DNA of 51,458 bases from Muribaculaceae bacterium Zag1 (GCA_002633115.1 NWBJ01000136.1:1-51458); one strand, 5' to 3'; counted from the first letter of the stretch, positions 22,591 through 32,368 are shown. Notes: a model not told the origin generated them from the sequence alone. A program made the numbers and translations.

Positions 22591-24300
22591 TTAGTCTTCT
22601 GGATAGGTGAATTTTTCGGTTTTGTTGAGCAATATCTCCTCGACGCTGGCCCCGATGGGAATCATCGGGAACACATTGTCCATCTCCTCGATGGCGACCA
22701 CCAACAGGTAGGGGCCGTCGTGGCTGAGCATGCGGCTGATGGCCGCGGGCAGGAAGGCGCGCTCCTCAACTCGTTCGCCGGGTATGCCGTATGCCTTGGC
22801 CACGGCCACAAAGTCGGGATTGAGCAGAGGAGTCTGAGAGTAGCGGCCGTTGAAGAACAGCTCTTGCCACTGCCTGACATTGCCGAGGTAGCTATTGTCG
22901 AGCACCACCATCTTGACAGCGGTGCCGTACTGCATGATTGTGCCCAGCTCCTCGATAGTCATCTGGAAACCGCCATCGCCGCCAAAGTAGACAACAGTGC
23001 GCTCGGGAGCGCCCATCTTGGCACCGATGGCAGCCGGTAGGCCGAATCCCATGGTGCCGCTGCCGCCCGAGGTGATGATGCTGCGAGGCATGGTGTAGCG
23101 GAAATAGCGCGCCCCCATCATCTGGTTTTGGCCCACGTCGGTGACAAGCACCGCTTGGTTGTTGGTAGCCTCGGCCAGGCTGGCGGCTACCTCGCCCATG
23201 GTGATTTTGCCATCGTGGCGCAGCTCGGCTCGCATCACGGTGTCGCGCTCGACCTGGTTGCAACGGTCAAATTGCTCGTTCCACTTGGTATGCTTTGCTG
23301 GTTCGATCAGCGGGGTGAGTGCCAACAGGGCATCGCGGGCGTCGCCGTGGATGGTGGCATCGACACGGACATTGCGGTTGAACTCTGACGAGTCGATATC
23401 TATATGTATAATAGTAGCATTGGGCGCGTAACGGTCGATGTCGCAAGTCACGCGGTCGTCAAATCGCATGCCCACGGCCAGGATTACATCAGCCTTATTA
23501 GTCTGGAAGTTAGGACCGATGTTGCCATGCATGCCAAGCATGCCCTTGTTGAGGGGATGGTCCGACGGTATTGTCGAGAGGCCGAGCAGGGTGGTAGCCA
23601 CTGGTATGTCAGCCTTTTGGGCCAGAGCCAGCAGTTCTTTTTCGGCTCCAGATATCATCACGCCGTGGCCAGCCAGAATCATGGGACGCTGAGCTGCGTT
23701 GATGATGTGGGCGGCGTGCACGATGTCGGCCGGCGATATCTTGGGGCGCGGATTGTAGCTGCGGATAAAGCGCAGCTTCTCATGCTTCCATTCCAATTCG
23801 CCAGTCTGGGCATCCTTGGCGATGTCGAGCACCACGGGGCCGGGGCGACCGGTCGAAGCGATATAGAATGCTCGGGCCACGGCAGCCGGTATGTCGGCGG
23901 CGCGTCGCACCTGCAGTGCCCACTTGGTGATGGGCTGGGTGATGCCCACCACGTCAGTCTCCTGGAATGCGTCGCTGCCGAGAAATTTAGAGTTTACTTG
24001 GCCAGAGATGACCACCACGGGAGTGCTGTCCATCATGGCGTCGCTCAGGCCGGTGATTACGTTGGCTACGCCGGGCCCTGAGGTCACGATCACCACGCCG
24101 GGGCGGTTGGTGATGCGAGCGTAACCCTCGGCGGCATGGATTGCTCCCTGCTCATGGCGCACCAGTATATGGCGCAGCTGCGAGGTGTAGTCGTAGAGTT
24201 TGTCGTAGACGGGCATAATGGCGCCCCCGGGGTATCCAAAAACCAGGTCAACGCCTTCTGCTATGAGTGAGCGCACCAGCGCTTCTGCTCCTGTTATCAT
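22591..24300 (-). CDS. ilvB: Acetolactate synthase large (catalytic) subunit
   Basis: 569 residues. It condenses two pyruvates, or pyruvate with 2-oxobutyrate, using thiamine diphosphate and FAD. Visible are GAEALVRSLIAEGVDLVFGYPGG with the catalytic glutamate in RHEQGAIHAAEGYAR, the TSGPGVANVITGL block, the VPVATTLLG and the thiamine-binding FGGDGGFQMTIEEL...NNSYLG-type motif (GDGGFQMT and DNSYLGNVRQWQ). Full length with no damage. It lies 118 bases after ilvD, a gap holding a small CTCGG/CCGAG hairpin and repeat words, and 6 bases before ilvN. Confidence 0.96.
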   Translation of the reverse strand: MITGAEALVRSLIAEGVDLVFGYPGGAIMPVYDKLYDYTSQLRHILVRHEQGAIHAAEGYARITNRPGVVIVTSGPGVANVITGLSDAMMDSTPVVVISGQVNSKFLGSDAFQETDVVGITQPITKWALQVRRAADIPAAVARAFYIASTGRPGPVVLDIAKDAQTGELEWKHEKLRFIRSYNPRPKISPADIVHAAHIINAAQRPMILAGHGVMISGAEKELLALAQKADIPVATTLLGLSTIPSDHPLNKGMLGMHGNIGPNFQTNKADVILAVGMRFDDRVTCDIDRYAPNATIIHIDIDSSEFNRNVRVDATIHGDARDALLALTPLIEPAKHTKWNEQFDRCNQVERDTVMRAELRHDGKITMGEVAASLAEATNNQAVLVTDVGQNQMMGARYFRYTMPRSIITSGGSGTMGFGLPAAIGAKMGAPERTVVYFGGDGGFQMTIEELGTIMQYGTAVKMVVLDNSYLGNVRQWQELFFNGRYSQTPLLNPDFVAVAKAYGIPGERVEERAFLPAAISRMLSHDGPYLLVVAIEEMDNVFPMIPIGASVEEILLNKTEKFTYPED

Positions 24301-24418
24301 TGATTTTTTATATTAGTCGAGAATATATGGCTCGGCACACAGAGGCCGAGAACGGTAGCCGCCATACGGATGGGCCGGCTGATTACTCATTACTTATTAT
24401 TCATTTCTTAACAGCGCC

Positions 24419-26242
24419 TTATTTGCGCACGCCGCCACGGTCGGCTGAGGTGACCATTTGGGCGTAAGAGCGCAGGGCCTTGGAGATCTGGCGCTGGCGC
24501 TGGCGCGGGGTGAAAGCCTCCGAGCCTCGGGCTTCCTCCTCGGCGCGGCGCTCGGCGAGCTGCTCGTCGGTGAGGCGCACGTTGATGGTGCGGGCCGGGA
24601 TGTCGATGTCGATGATGTCGCCATCCCGAACCAGTCCGATCGGACCTCCGGCAGCGGCCTCGGGCGAGGCGTGGCCAATCGACAGGCCGGACGTGCCGCC
24701 TGAGAATCGTCCATCGGTCACCAGGGCGCAAACCTTGCCCAGGTGCTTTGACTTGAGGTAGCTGGTGGGGTAAAGCATCTCTTGCATGCCGGGGCCTCCC
24801 TTGGGACCCTCGTAGGTGATGACCACCACATCGCCAGGCTTGATTTCGTCGCCGAGGATGGCATCGACTGTATCTTCTTGGCTTTCAAACACACGCGCCG
24901 GGCCGGAGAATTTGAAAATCGACGGATCTACGCCAGCAGTCTTGACCACGCAGCCATCGGGGGCAATGTTGCCGCGCAGCACGGCCAGGCCGCCATCCTT
25001 GACGTAGGCGTGCTCGGCATCGCGGATGCAGCCAGTGGCGCGGTCGGCGTCGAGGGTGGGGTATTCGTGGCTCTGCGAGCCCATCTTGGTGGTGCGCACA
25101 CCGCCGGGGGCGCAGCGCCACAGCCTCTCGGCTTGCGGACCGAAGTCGCGGCCCTCGATGGCGTACTCCTCGACCATCTCCTTGAGCGTGAGGCCGTCGA
25201 CACGCTTGGCCGAACCGTCGATCAGGCCAGCGTCCAACAGCTGCTTGAGGATCGAGGGAATGCCGCCGGCGCGGTTGACGTCTTGTATATGATAGTGGTG
25301 GTTGGGGGCTACCTTGCACAGCACGCCAATGTGGCGCGACAGCTCGTCGATGTCGGCCATGGTGAAGTCGGCTCCCGCCTCGTTGGCTACTGCCAACAGG
25401 TGCAGCACGGTGTTGGTGCTGCCGCCCATGGCTATGTCGAGTGACATGGCGTTGAGCATGGCTTGGCGCGTAGCTATCGAGCGCGGCAGCACACTCTGGT
25501 CGCCATCATTATAATATGCGTAGGCATTCTTCACGATCTGGCGAGCTGCGCGGCGGAACAGCTCAATCCTTTGAGCGTGGGTGGCCACGATGGTGCCGTT
25601 GCCGGGCAGCGCCAGGCCGATGGCCTCGGTGAGCGAGTTCATTGAGTTGGCGGTGAACATGCCCGAGCAAGAGCCGCAGGTAGGGCAGCCCTTCTCCTCG
25701 AGGTCGGTGATTTGCTCATCGGCCACGCCGGGGTCGGCGCTCTCGATCATGATGTCGATCAGGTCGACATCCTTGCCGGCCACATGGCCGGCCTCCATGG
25801 GTCCGCCGCTGACGAATATTGTGGGTATGTTGAGACGCATAGCGGCCATGAGCATTCCCGGGGTGACTTTGTCGCAGTTGCTGATGCACACCATAGCGTC
25901 GGCCTTGTGGGCATTGACCATGTACTCGACCGAATCGGCAATCAGGTCGCGCGAGGGCAGCGAGTAGAGCATGCCGTCGTGGCCCATGGCGATGCCGTCA
26001 TCGATGGCGATGGTGTTGAACTCGGCGGCAAAGCATCCGCGCTTCTCGATTTCCTCCTTTACAATCTGGCCAATTTCATGCAGATGGGTGTGGCCGGGCA
26101 CGAACTGTGTGAATGAGTTGACGATGGCGATCACGGGCTTGCCCAGTTGCTCGGGCTTCATGCCGTTGGCGCGCCACAGGGCACGGGCACCGGCCATACG
26201 GCGCCCCTCAGTGCTTATTTTGCTCCTTAGTGGAATGCTCAT
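24419..26242 (-). CDS. ilvD: Dihydroxy-acid dehydratase
   Basis: 607 residues. It dehydrates dihydroxy acids to the 2-keto acids of valine and isoleucine, using an iron-sulfur cluster and magnesium. The cluster cysteines are seen in [11 protein letters not shown] near residue 124 and [15 protein letters not shown] near 196; the [23 protein letters not shown] block and the C-terminal [22 protein letters not shown] loop are present. First gene of the operon ilvD-ilvB-ilvN-thioesterase-ilvC, read from a promoter at 26293-26324. No attenuator leader peptide was seen between promoter and start. Confidence 0.97.
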   Translation of the reverse strand: MSIPLRSKISTEGRRMAGARALWRANGMKPEQLGKPVIAIVNSFTQFVPGHTHLHEIGQIVKEEIEKRGCFAAEFNTIAIDDGIAMGHDGMLYSLPSRDLIADSVEYMVNAHKADAMVCISNCDKVTPGMLMAAMRLNIPTIFVSGGPMEAGHVAGKDVDLIDIMIESADPGVADEQITDLEEKGCPTCGSCSGMFTANSMNSLTEAIGLALPGNGTIVATHAQRIELFRRAARQIVKNAYAYYNDGDQSVLPRSIATRQAMLNAMSLDIAMGGSTNTVLHLLAVANEAGADFTMADIDELSRHIGVLCKVAPNHHYHIQDVNRAGGIPSILKQLLDAGLIDGSAKRVDGLTLKEMVEEYAIEGRDFGPQAERLWRCAPGGVRTTKMGSQSHEYPTLDADRATGCIRDAEHAYVKDGGLAVLRGNIAPDGCVVKTAGVDPSIFKFSGPARVFESQEDTVDAILGDEIKPGDVVVITYEGPKGGPGMQEMLYPTSYLKSKHLGKVCALVTDGRFSGGTSGLSIGHASPEAAAGGPIGLVRDGDIIDIDIPARTINVRLTDEQLAERRAEEEARGSEAFTPRQRQRQISKALRSYAQMVTSADRGGVRK

Positions 26243-26292
26243 AATTTGCGATTATAAATTATGTTTTAAAGCCTATTTACCTATTGTGGCTG

Positions 26293-26324
26293 CAAAATTA
26301 AACATTTTTCCACCTTTAACCAAA
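26293..26324 (-). promoter_or_regulatory. Promoter of the ilv operon
   Basis: On the minus strand, TAATTTTG at 26293-26300 and TTTG at 26321-26324 with a 20-base spacer, giving a leader of about 45 bases before ilvD. Confidence 0.75.
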
Positions 26325-26393
26325 TAATTCTTCAATATTTCGGCCATTGGCGAAAAAATTCGCTGAAAAAGGCTGAAAAAACCATATAAAGAT

Positions 26394-26423
26394 AGAGGCG
26401 CGCCCCCGTGGGGACGCGCCTCT
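26394..26423 (-). terminator. GC-rich hairpin after the outer-membrane protein gene
   Basis: AGAGGCGCGCCCC / GGGGACGCGCCTCT with one bulged A. On the minus strand it follows the stop at 26451 and is trailed by TTTATATGG-like A/T sequence. Confidence 0.65.
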
Positions 26424-26450
26424 GGCGTATATTGGTTTTGTTAAGGTGGA

Positions 26451-26969
26451 TCAGAAGTTGTATGCCACGCCTAGGCTGATGTTGGCGGGATTGATCGAGA
26501 ATCCGGTGGCGTTGTTGTCGCCCTTGTAGTGGCTGTACGAGAAGAATGTCATCTTGGCCAGCAGCTGCCAGTTGTCGGTGACCATGTAGCTGATACCCGG
26601 GCGCACGAGCACTCCCAGACCGCTCACTCCGTCAAAGTCCTTGACTTTGGTGTAGCTGTAGTACACTTCGGCCTCGCCAAAGGCGCTGAATGCTCCGCTG
26701 TGGTAGAATGAATAGCGGATGTACGGGCCGATGTCGACGGTGTTGACATGTGAGCCTCCCGACTTAGCGAACTGCTCGTTGAGCTCGACGCCTACGGCGA
26801 ATGCGTCGCTGATGGTGTACCCGATGGTGGGTGCGAAGCTGAATGTGGTATAGCGAGGCGAGTTGGTCTGCTTTTCGGTGCTGACACCGAGTGTGCCCCC
26901 TACGAACACTTGTGCGTTGCAAGCTATCGCGGCGATAGCGCAGATGAGGGCGAGTAATGTCTTTTTCAT
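26451..26969 (-). CDS. Outer-membrane beta-barrel protein (OmpX/OmpA-barrel-like)
   Basis: 172 residues. A classic signal peptide (MKKTLLALICAIAAIACNAQ, cleavage after ACNA near residue 19) is followed by about eight alternating strands, for example FAPTIGYTISDAFAVGVEL, YIRYSFYHSGAFSAFGEAEV and the final ISLGVAYNF, which ends in the terminal Phe recognised by BAM. Typical of small porin-family proteins of Bacteroidetes ('outer membrane beta-barrel domain'). Function unknown; many act in envelope stability or adhesion. It is transcribed alone with a long structured leader (26970-27130). Confidence 0.8.
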   Translation of the reverse strand: MKKTLLALICAIAAIACNAQVFVGGTLGVSTEKQTNSPRYTTFSFAPTIGYTISDAFAVGVELNEQFAKSGGSHVNTVDIGPYIRYSFYHSGAFSAFGEAEVYYSYTKVKDFDGVSGLGVLVRPGISYMVTDNWQLLAKMTFFSYSHYKGDNNATGFSINPANISLGVAYNF

Positions 26970-27003
26970 AAATAAATAGAAGTTAAAAAGTTATGATATG
27001 TTA

Positions 27004-27070
27004 CCTTAGAAAATACACCTAAAGGCTGCCGGGGAGACTGGCCCGCGGGGGCACCCGCTCCGTATCCGGC
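27004..27070 (-). ncRNA. Candidate structured leader RNA of the outer-membrane protein gene
   Basis: A compact nested structure can be drawn: outer stem GCCGG/CCGGC (27028-27032 with 27066-27070), inner stem GCGGG/CCCGC (27045-27049 with 27054-27058) closed by a ggca loop, unequal internal loops between them, and a flanking CCTTAG/CTAAAGG hairpin (27004-27025). It is far more G+C-rich than the spacer around it. It lies upstream of the thrS promoter, so it most likely belongs to the minus-strand leader of the gene starting at 26969. It does not match a riboswitch I recognise. Confidence 0.35.
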
Positions 27071-27135
27071 GGTCATAATTAAAACACTTAAAATCGCCCG
27101 TTGGCTCATACAGGCCAATAAAATTATTTATGGTG

Positions 27136-27143
27136 CAAAAATA
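27136..27143 (-). promoter_or_regulatory. Possible -7 box of the outer-membrane protein gene
   Basis: TATTTTTG on the minus strand, 166 bases before the ATG at 26969; no matching -33 box was found, so this is tentative. Confidence 0.35.
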
Positions 27144-27155
27144 GTGGGGCGACGA

Positions 27156-27188
27156 TTGCGATTATTCCAGAAAAAATTCGTACCTTTG
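27156..27188 (+). promoter_or_regulatory. Promoter of the thrS operon
   Basis: TTG at 27156-27158, a 22-base spacer, and TACCTTTG at 27181-27188, leaving a leader of about 55 bases before thrS. The spacer is a little longer than the usual 19-21. No T-box element is seen. Confidence 0.55.
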
Positions 27189-27250
27189 CGGGAAATTTGT
27201 TTGGTTGCCACGTTGTAGGTGGCAATTTGTGGTAAAACTATAACTAACCA

Positions 27251-29188
27251 ATGATTAACGTTACATTTCCTGACCGTACGGTCAAACAGTTTGAGGAGGG
27301 CGTGACCCCCCTGCAAATCGCAGAGAGCATCAGCGCCGGTCTGGCGCGCGACGTACTCGCTGCCACAGTAAATGAGGAAGAGTGGGACCTGTCCCGCCCT
27401 ATCCATGAGGATGCCGAAGTGAAATTCTTCAAGTGGGACGACCCTGAGGGCAAGCACGCCTTCTGGCACAGCTCGGCCCACCTGCTTGCCGAGGCTCTCC
27501 AGGAATTGTACCCTGGGGTGAAATTCGGCATTGGCCCGGCCATTGAGAATGGTTTCTACTACGACATCGATCCTGGCGAGCATCAGATTACAGCCGCCGA
27601 CTTCCCCAAGATTGAAAAGAAGATGCTCGAGCTCGCCCAAGAGAAGCAAGAAATCAAGCGAGCCGACATCAGCAAGGCCGATGCCCTCAAGCTATTCGGC
27701 GACCGAGGCGAGCAATACAAATGCGAGCTGATCTCAGAGCTTGAAGACGGCCATATCACAACATATACCCAGGGCTCGTTCACCGACCTGTGCCGCGGCC
27801 CGCACATCCCCAACACAGCCCCCATCAAGGCTGTCAAGGTGACCTCGCTCGCCGGCGCTTACTGGCGCGGCGATGAGAAGCGCAACCAGCTGCTGCGCGT
27901 CTACGGCATCACCTTCCCCAAGAAGAAGATGCTCGACGAGTATCTGGTCTTGCTTGAAGAGGCCAAGAAGCGCGACCACCGCAAACTCGGCAAGGAGATG
28001 GAGCTCTTCGCCTTCTCGCAGAATGTCGGCGCCGGCCTGCCCCTGTGGCTGCCCAAGGGCACTGCCCTGCGCGACCGACTGGAGCAATTCCTGCGCAAGA
28101 TACAGAAGCAATACGGCTATCTGCAGGTGATAACCCCGCATATCGGCAACAAGATGCTGTATGTGACCTCAGGCCACTACGCCAAATACGGCAAGGATTC
28201 GTTCCAGCCCATTCACACACCCGAGGAGGGCGAGGAATACCTGCTCAAGCCGATGAACTGCCCCCACCACTGCGAGATATTCAAGGCATTCCCCCGCAGC
28301 TATCGCGAGCTGCCTCTGCGCCTGGCCGAATTCGGCACTGTCTACCGCTATGAGCAGAGCGGCGAGCTGCACGGCCTGACCCGCGTGCGCGGCTTCACGC
28401 AGGATGATGCCCACATCTTCTGCGCCCCCGAGCAGATCAAGGATGAGTTCCTCAAAGTGATGGACATCATCTTCTACATCTTCAAGGCCCTCAAATTTGA
28501 CAACTTCGAGGCCCAAATCTCGCTTCGCGACCCCAAGAACAAGGAGAAATACATCGGCAGCGACGAGAATTGGCACCTGGCCGAATCGGCCATCATCGAG
28601 GCTTGCGAGGAGAAAGGCCTCAAGGCTCGCAAAGAGCTGGGCGAAGCCGCCTTCTATGGGCCCAAGCTCGACTTCATGGTCAAGGATGCCATCGGTCGCC
28701 GCTGGCAGCTCGGCACCATCCAAGTCGACTACAACCTGCCCGAGCGATTCCAGCTCGAATACACCGGAGCCGACAACCAGAAACATCGCCCGGTGATGAT
28801 ACACCGCGCCCCCTTCGGCTCGATGGAGCGATTTGTGGCTGTGCTGCTTGAGCACACCGCCGGCAAATTCCCACTGTGGCTGGCCCCCGACCAAGCCGTG
28901 GTGCTCCCCATCAGCGAGAAATACAACGACTACGCCTACCAGGTAGCCAAGGAGCTCAACGCCGCCGACGTGCGCACCATCGTCGACGACCGCAATGAGA
29001 AGATTGGCAAGAAAATCCGCGACAATGAGCTCAAACGCATACCCTATTTGCTCATCGTGGGCGAAAAAGAAGCGGAAAATGGTGAAGTTTCTGTAAGAAA
29101 ACAGGGCGAAGGTGATAAAGGTATCGTAAAAATTGCTACCTTTGCAGAAAATTTGACTCAAGAGGTCAACAATATGATTAATCAATAA
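27251..29188 (+). CDS. thrS: Threonine-tRNA ligase
   Basis: 645 residues, full length. It charges tRNA-Thr. Domain order: N-terminal TGS domain ([20 protein letters not shown], 1-62), editing domain with [11 protein letters not shown] (His-x-x-x-His, about 77-87), then the class II catalytic core with [10 protein letters not shown] (zinc cysteine and histidine), [14 protein letters not shown] (motif 2) and [11 protein letters not shown] (motif 3), and the anticodon-binding C-terminus ending in VNNMINQ. First gene of the operon thrS-infC-rpmI-rplT. Confidence 0.98.
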   Translation: MINVTFPDRTVKQFEEGVTPLQIAESISAGLARDVLAATVNEEEWDLSRPIHEDAEVKFFKWDDPEGKHAFWHSSAHLLAEALQELYPGVKFGIGPAIENGFYYDIDPGEHQITAADFPKIEKKMLELAQEKQEIKRADISKADALKLFGDRGEQYKCELISELEDGHITTYTQGSFTDLCRGPHIPNTAPIKAVKVTSLAGAYWRGDEKRNQLLRVYGITFPKKKMLDEYLVLLEEAKKRDHRKLGKEMELFAFSQNVGAGLPLWLPKGTALRDRLEQFLRKIQKQYGYLQVITPHIGNKMLYVTSGHYAKYGKDSFQPIHTPEEGEEYLLKPMNCPHHCEIFKAFPRSYRELPLRLAEFGTVYRYEQSGELHGLTRVRGFTQDDAHIFCAPEQIKDEFLKVMDIIFYIFKALKFDNFEAQISLRDPKNKEKYIGSDENWHLAESAIIEACEEKGLKARKELGEAAFYGPKLDFMVKDAIGRRWQLGTIQVDYNLPERFQLEYTGADNQKHRPVMIHRAPFGSMERFVAVLLEHTAGKFPLWLAPDQAVVLPISEKYNDYAYQVAKELNAADVRTIVDDRNEKIGKKIRDNELKRIPYLLIVGEKEAENGEVSVRKQGEGDKGIVKIATFAENLTQEVNNMINQ

Positions 29189-29197
29189 CCCCACTGA

Positions 29198-29791
29198 ATG
29201 GAGAAAAAGCCCTACAACCCCGGTCCGCGCCCGCCGCGGCCACAGCAGCCCCAGCGCCGCCCACAACCCAACTCTAACAAAGACCCCAATGCTATCAACG
29301 AGCATATACGCGCCAAAGAGGTGCGTCTCGTGGGCGACAATGTAGAGCCAGGCATATATTCCATTCACGACGCCCTGAAGAAGGCCGAAGAGCTGGAACT
29401 CGACTTGGTGGAAATCTCGGCAACGGCCAACCCGCCGGTGTGCAAGATTCTCGACTACCAGAAATACCTGTACCAACAAAAAAAGAAGCTCAAGGAGCAG
29501 AAAGCCAAGTCGGTCAAGGTAGTCATCAAGGAGATCCGCTTCGGTCCCCAGACCGATGAGCACGACTACAACTTCAAGCTCAAGCACGCCATGGGATTCC
29601 TGCAGGAGGGCTCGAAGGTCAAAGCCTACGTGTTCTTCAAAGGCCGCTCAATCCTCTTCAAGGAGCAAGGCGAGGTGCTGCTATTGCGCTTTGCCAACGA
29701 CCTGGAGGAATACGGCAAGGTCGAGCAGATGCCCGTGCTCGAGGGCAAGCGCATGATCATCATGCTCTCGCCTAAGAAGAAGCAGTCGTAA
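29198..29791 (+). CDS. infC: Translation initiation factor IF-3
   Basis: 197 residues. IF-3 binds the 30S subunit, prevents early 50S joining and checks the start codon. Blocks [48 protein letters not shown] and [21 protein letters not shown] are all present, followed by [18 protein letters not shown] proline- and asparagine-rich extension of about 25 residues precedes the domain. It starts at ATG 29198, 9 bases after thrS; in many bacteria infC uses AUU, but here the start is ATG. Confidence 0.97.
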   Translation: MEKKPYNPGPRPPRPQQPQRRPQPNSNKDPNAINEHIRAKEVRLVGDNVEPGIYSIHDALKKAEELELDLVEISATANPPVCKILDYQKYLYQQKKKLKEQKAKSVKVVIKEIRFGPQTDEHDYNFKLKHAMGFLQEGSKVKAYVFFKGRSILFKEQGEVLLLRFANDLEEYGKVEQMPVLEGKRMIIMLSPKKKQS

Positions 29792-29854
29792 CTCCATCCC
29801 CCGGAAAGATCGCATACACGATTATATAAACACGAATAACAAACAACAAACAGA

Positions 29855-30052
29855 ATGCCCAAGATTAAGACTAACGCCGGTGCCAAAAAGAGGTTCGCCC
29901 TTACCGGCTCAGGAAAGATCAAGAGAAAGCACGCTTACCACAGCCACATTCTCACCAAGAAGACAAAGAAGCAAAAACGCAACCTCACCCACTCGGGCCT
30001 CGTGTCGAGTGCCGATACCAAGAGCGTACGCTCTCTGCTCGGTATGCGTTAA
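29855..30052 (+). CDS. rpmI: 50S ribosomal protein L35
   Basis: 65 residues, highly basic. [20 protein letters not shown] at the start and [14 protein letters not shown] in the middle are the L35 hallmarks. Part of the conserved infC-rpmI-rplT cluster, 63 bases after infC. Confidence 0.97.
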   Translation: MPKIKTNAGAKKRFALTGSGKIKRKHAYHSHILTKKTKKQKRNLTHSGLVSSADTKSVRSLLGMR

Positions 30053-30113
30053 TCACCGCTTGGTAGATCTTTAACACCGACTTCGTGATTTTATAATTCA
30101 TTTATTAACCGAA

Positions 30114-30153
30114 CGGCCAGCCCTAAAGAGCCGACCCGACACCCGGGAGGCCG
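30114..30153 (+). other. Possible folded element between rpmI and rplT
   Basis: CGGCC (30114-30118) can pair with GGCCG (30149-30153), with CCCG / CGGG inside. The gap between the two genes is 126 bases, long for this operon, and could hold a ribosomal-protein regulatory structure. No family recognised. Confidence 0.3.
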
Positions 30154-30178
30154 CTGCCGATCACAACAAGCAACTAAA

Positions 30179-30529
30179 ATGCCAAGATCAGTCAATCACG
30201 TTGCGTCGCGCGAGCGTCGTAAGAAAATTCTGAAACTCACACGCGGCTACTTCGGATGCCGCCGAAACGTGTGGACCGTAGCCAAGAACACTTGGGAGAA
30301 AGGTCTCACCTACGCTTATCGCGACCGCAAGGACAAGAAGCACAACTTCCGCGCACTGTGGATTCAGCGTATCAACGCTGCCGCACGCCAGGATGGCCTC
30401 AACTATTCTCAGCTCATGGGCCTTATCCACAAGGCTGGCATCGAGATGAACCGCAAGGTCCTCGCCGACCTCGCTCTCAACAATCCCGAGGCTTTCAAGG
30501 CAGTGGTGGCTAAAGTGAAGAACGCTTGA
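30179..30529 (+). CDS. rplT: 50S ribosomal protein L20
   Basis: 116 residues. [25 protein letters not shown]-type sequence ([21 protein letters not shown]) and the C-terminal globular part [19 protein letters not shown] match L20. L20 helps early 50S assembly and in other bacteria represses its own operon by binding mRNA; the 126-base gap upstream may serve that role (inference). Confidence 0.97.
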   Translation: MPRSVNHVASRERRKKILKLTRGYFGCRRNVWTVAKNTWEKGLTYAYRDRKDKKHNFRALWIQRINAAARQDGLNYSQLMGLIHKAGIEMNRKVLADLALNNPEAFKAVVAKVKNA

Positions 30530-30597
30530 TTTTGCAGTCTCCACGCCACACAATAGTCAACAAGATTCAGTAACACCTAACACCAGGATCAAAGCAA

Positions 30598-30789
30598 ATG
30601 ATTATCGTACAAGTTAAAGAAGGTGAGAATATCGAAAGAGCATTGAAGAAATTCAAGCGCAAATTCGAAAAGACTGGCATCATCAAAGAGCTACGCGCTC
30701 GCCAGGCCTTCCAGAAGCCCTCAGTCACCAACCGCAAGAAGATGATGAAGGCTATCTACGTGCAGAAGCTCCGCAACGTGGAAGAGTAA
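30598..30789 (+). CDS. rpsU: 30S ribosomal protein S21
   Basis: 63 residues. MIIVQVKEGENIERALKKFK and then KTGIIKELRARQAF match bS21, including the basic C-terminal half. S21 helps mRNA and IF contacts on the 30S subunit and, in Bacteroidetes, takes part in hiding the anti-Shine-Dalgarno end of 16S rRNA. It is followed by a strong terminator at 30846. Confidence 0.96.
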   Translation: MIIVQVKEGENIERALKKFKRKFEKTGIIKELRARQAFQKPSVTNRKKMMKAIYVQKLRNVEE

Positions 30790-30845
30790 CCCCCAAGACA
30801 ACCCTCCTCGCCCCGGTCATGTATGGGATCGGAGGCGGATACATC

Positions 30846-30888
30846 AATGACAAAGACCCCAAAAGTGGGGCCTTTGTCATTTTTTTTG
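30846..30888 (+). terminator. Strong terminator after rpsU
   Basis: AATGACAAAGACCCC / GGGGCCTTTGTCATT with one mismatch, followed by eight T. One of the clearest terminators in the window. Confidence 0.93.
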
Positions 30889-30906
30889 CGTTTTTTGATG
30901 AAAATA

Positions 30907-30938
30907 TTTGGAGAATTGAGGATTTTGGCTTAACTTTG
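30907..30938 (+). promoter_or_regulatory. Promoter of xer-hpf
   Basis: TTTG at 30907-30910, 20-base spacer, TAACTTTG at 30931-30938, 33 bases before the ATG at 30972. A textbook Bacteroidetes promoter. Confidence 0.8.
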
Positions 30939-30971
30939 GTTGTTACTTAACAAACACCTCGAATCACGCGT

Positions 30972-31886
30972 ATGCTTATCGATGATTTCATACAATATCT
31001 GCGGTGCGAGCTGGCCCTGTCAGCCCTCACTGCTAAGGCGTATGAGAGCGACTTGCGCCAATGGGAGCACTTCGCCACCGGCGGTGGCAAGCACCCTCTG
31101 GTGGTGGAGGATACCACCACCGCTGACTTGCGCCAATGGGTGGCGCAGCTCAGCATCGATGGCGTATCGGCCCGGTCGATCAAGCGCAAAGCTTCGGCCC
31201 TGGCTGCCTTTTTCCGCTTCATGATGAAGCGGCACGGCATGGCGCAGAATCCGGCAGCTGACCTGCAGCTGGCGCGGCCGCGCAAAGCTCTGCCGGTGGT
31301 GGTCAGCCCGGCGCAGATGCAGGGGGTGCTCGCCGATGCTCCCGCCGAGGACGACTTCATGGCGGTGCGCAACCATCTGATCGTGGATATGCTCTATCAG
31401 ACTGGGGTGCGTGCCTCTGAGCTCGCCACCCTCGAGGATGCCAATGTTAATCTCTCGGCTCGCACCATCAGGGTGCTCGGCAAGCGCAACAAGGAGCGAG
31501 TCATCCCCTTTGGCGAGGGGCTTGCCGCATCGATTGAACAGTATCGCGAGCTGAGGGATGCGGTGGCGGCTCCGCTCCTGGGCAAGGGTTTCTTTGTGGG
31601 GCGACATGGGCGTGACATTGATTATCAGACTGTGCGTGCTGCGGTGCATGAGGCACTCGACGGCAGGGTCACTGCCCAGAAGCGCAGCCCCCACGTGTTG
31701 CGCCACACCTTTGCCACCGACATGCTCAATGGCGGTGCCGACCTCAACTCGGTCAAGCAACTGCTTGGCCACCAATCTTTGGAAACTACACAGATATACA
31801 CTCATATATCTCTGAGCGAACTAAAACAAAATTACGAACTCGCACACCCGCGTGCACTTAAAAAAGGAGGACATTATGGAAGTTAG
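30972..31886 (+). CDS. Tyrosine recombinase of the XerC/XerD family
   Basis: 304 residues. The N-terminal SAM-like domain (1-105) grips DNA; the catalytic domain carries the conserved residues in TGVRASEL (Arg), LGKRNKER (Lys), HVLRHTFAT (His-x-x-Arg), LLGHQSLETTQIYTH (His and the Tyr nucleophile). XerC/XerD resolve chromosome dimers at dif. In Bacteroidales this gene lies beside rpsU and hpf, as here, and is thought to be the housekeeping enzyme; whether it is XerC or XerD cannot be told. Its last 11 bases overlap the hpf start. Confidence 0.93.
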   Translation: MLIDDFIQYLRCELALSALTAKAYESDLRQWEHFATGGGKHPLVVEDTTTADLRQWVAQLSIDGVSARSIKRKASALAAFFRFMMKRHGMAQNPAADLQLARPRKALPVVVSPAQMQGVLADAPAEDDFMAVRNHLIVDMLYQTGVRASELATLEDANVNLSARTIRVLGKRNKERVIPFGEGLAASIEQYRELRDAVAAPLLGKGFFVGRHGRDIDYQTVRAAVHEALDGRVTAQKRSPHVLRHTFATDMLNGGADLNSVKQLLGHQSLETTQIYTHISLSELKQNYELAHPRALKKGGHYGS

Positions 31887-32175
31887 AATCCAAGCCATCC
31901 ATTTTGATGCAAGTGAAAAGCTCGTCGCCTTCATCAACAAGAAGGCTGACCGCTTGGCTCGCCACAACACCGCTATCTCGGTGGTGGACGTCACTCTCAA
32001 GGTTGTCAAGCCTGAGACTGCAATGAACAAGGAAGCTATAATCAAGGTAAGCAACCCAGCCCACGAGGACCTCGTGGCCTCGAAGGTGGCCGATACCTTC
32101 GAGGAGGCCGTAGACCTCGCCATCGAAGCCATCGACAAGCAACTCGCCAAAAAGAAAGACCAACAGCGCAAATAA
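31876..32175 (+). CDS. hpf: Ribosome hibernation-promoting factor
   Basis: 99 residues. MEVRIQAIHFDASEKLVAFI, then KKADRLARHN and ASKVADTFEEAVDLAIEAID, match the short HPF/YfiA family that binds idle 70S or 100S ribosomes. The ATG at 31876 is preferred to a longer ORF. A strong Shine-Dalgarno AAAGGAGG (31863-31870) precedes it, rare in this phylum; it is at the same time coding sequence for the end of xer, which overlaps hpf by 11 bases. Followed by a terminator at 32204. Confidence 0.92.
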   Translation: MEVRIQAIHFDASEKLVAFINKKADRLARHNTAISVVDVTLKVVKPETAMNKEAIIKVSNPAHEDLVASKVADTFEEAVDLAIEAIDKQLAKKKDQQRK

Positions 32176-32203
32176 TCCAGCCAGAGAAAAATTCTCCCCT
32201 CAT

Positions 32204-32234
32204 AATCAGCCCGCAGAGCGGGCTGATTTCTTTT
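32204..32234 (+). terminator. Terminator after hpf
   Basis: AATCAGCCCGC-aga-GCGGGCTGATT followed by TCTTTTCC. It marks the left edge of the accessory module. Confidence 0.9.
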
Positions 32235-32290
32235 CCTTATATTGACTTTATAATTTTTATCAAGATGATGAGAAATCTAAGGATTTTTTG

Positions 32291-32298
32291 TAAATTTG
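32291..32298 (+). promoter_or_regulatory. -7 box before the DUF3791/DUF3990 module
   Basis: TAAATTTG, 70 bases before the first DUF3791 start. No -33 TTG at the right distance. A 14-codon ORF (32323-32367) lies between and may be a leader peptide. Confidence 0.45.
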
Positions 32299-32368
32299 CA
32301 TGTGGATTAAAGAGAAGCAATTATGGACAGCAAATTAATCGATAGAGTGGAATCTAAAGAGATATAGA

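Noticed and set aside
26243-26292. Attenuator leader of the ilv operon
   Set aside because: The promoter is only about 50 bases from ilvD and there is no Ile/Val/Leu-rich peptide or terminator hairpin.
28169-29587. 472-codon minus-strand ORF
   Set aside because: Shadow of thrS and infC, whose motifs are unmistakable; hydrophobic Val/Leu-rich translation is typical of antisense frames in G+C-rich genes. Many similar shadows over ilv and xyl genes were dropped for the same reason.
32323-32367. 14-codon ORF MDSKLIDRVESKEI as leader peptide
   Set aside because: Has a start close to the promoter but no regulatory codons or terminator-antiterminator structure; not listed as a gene.
32176-32368. 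tRNA genes expected downstream of hpf
   Set aside because: Looked for cloverleaf and GTTCRA arms; none present here or elsewhere in the window.
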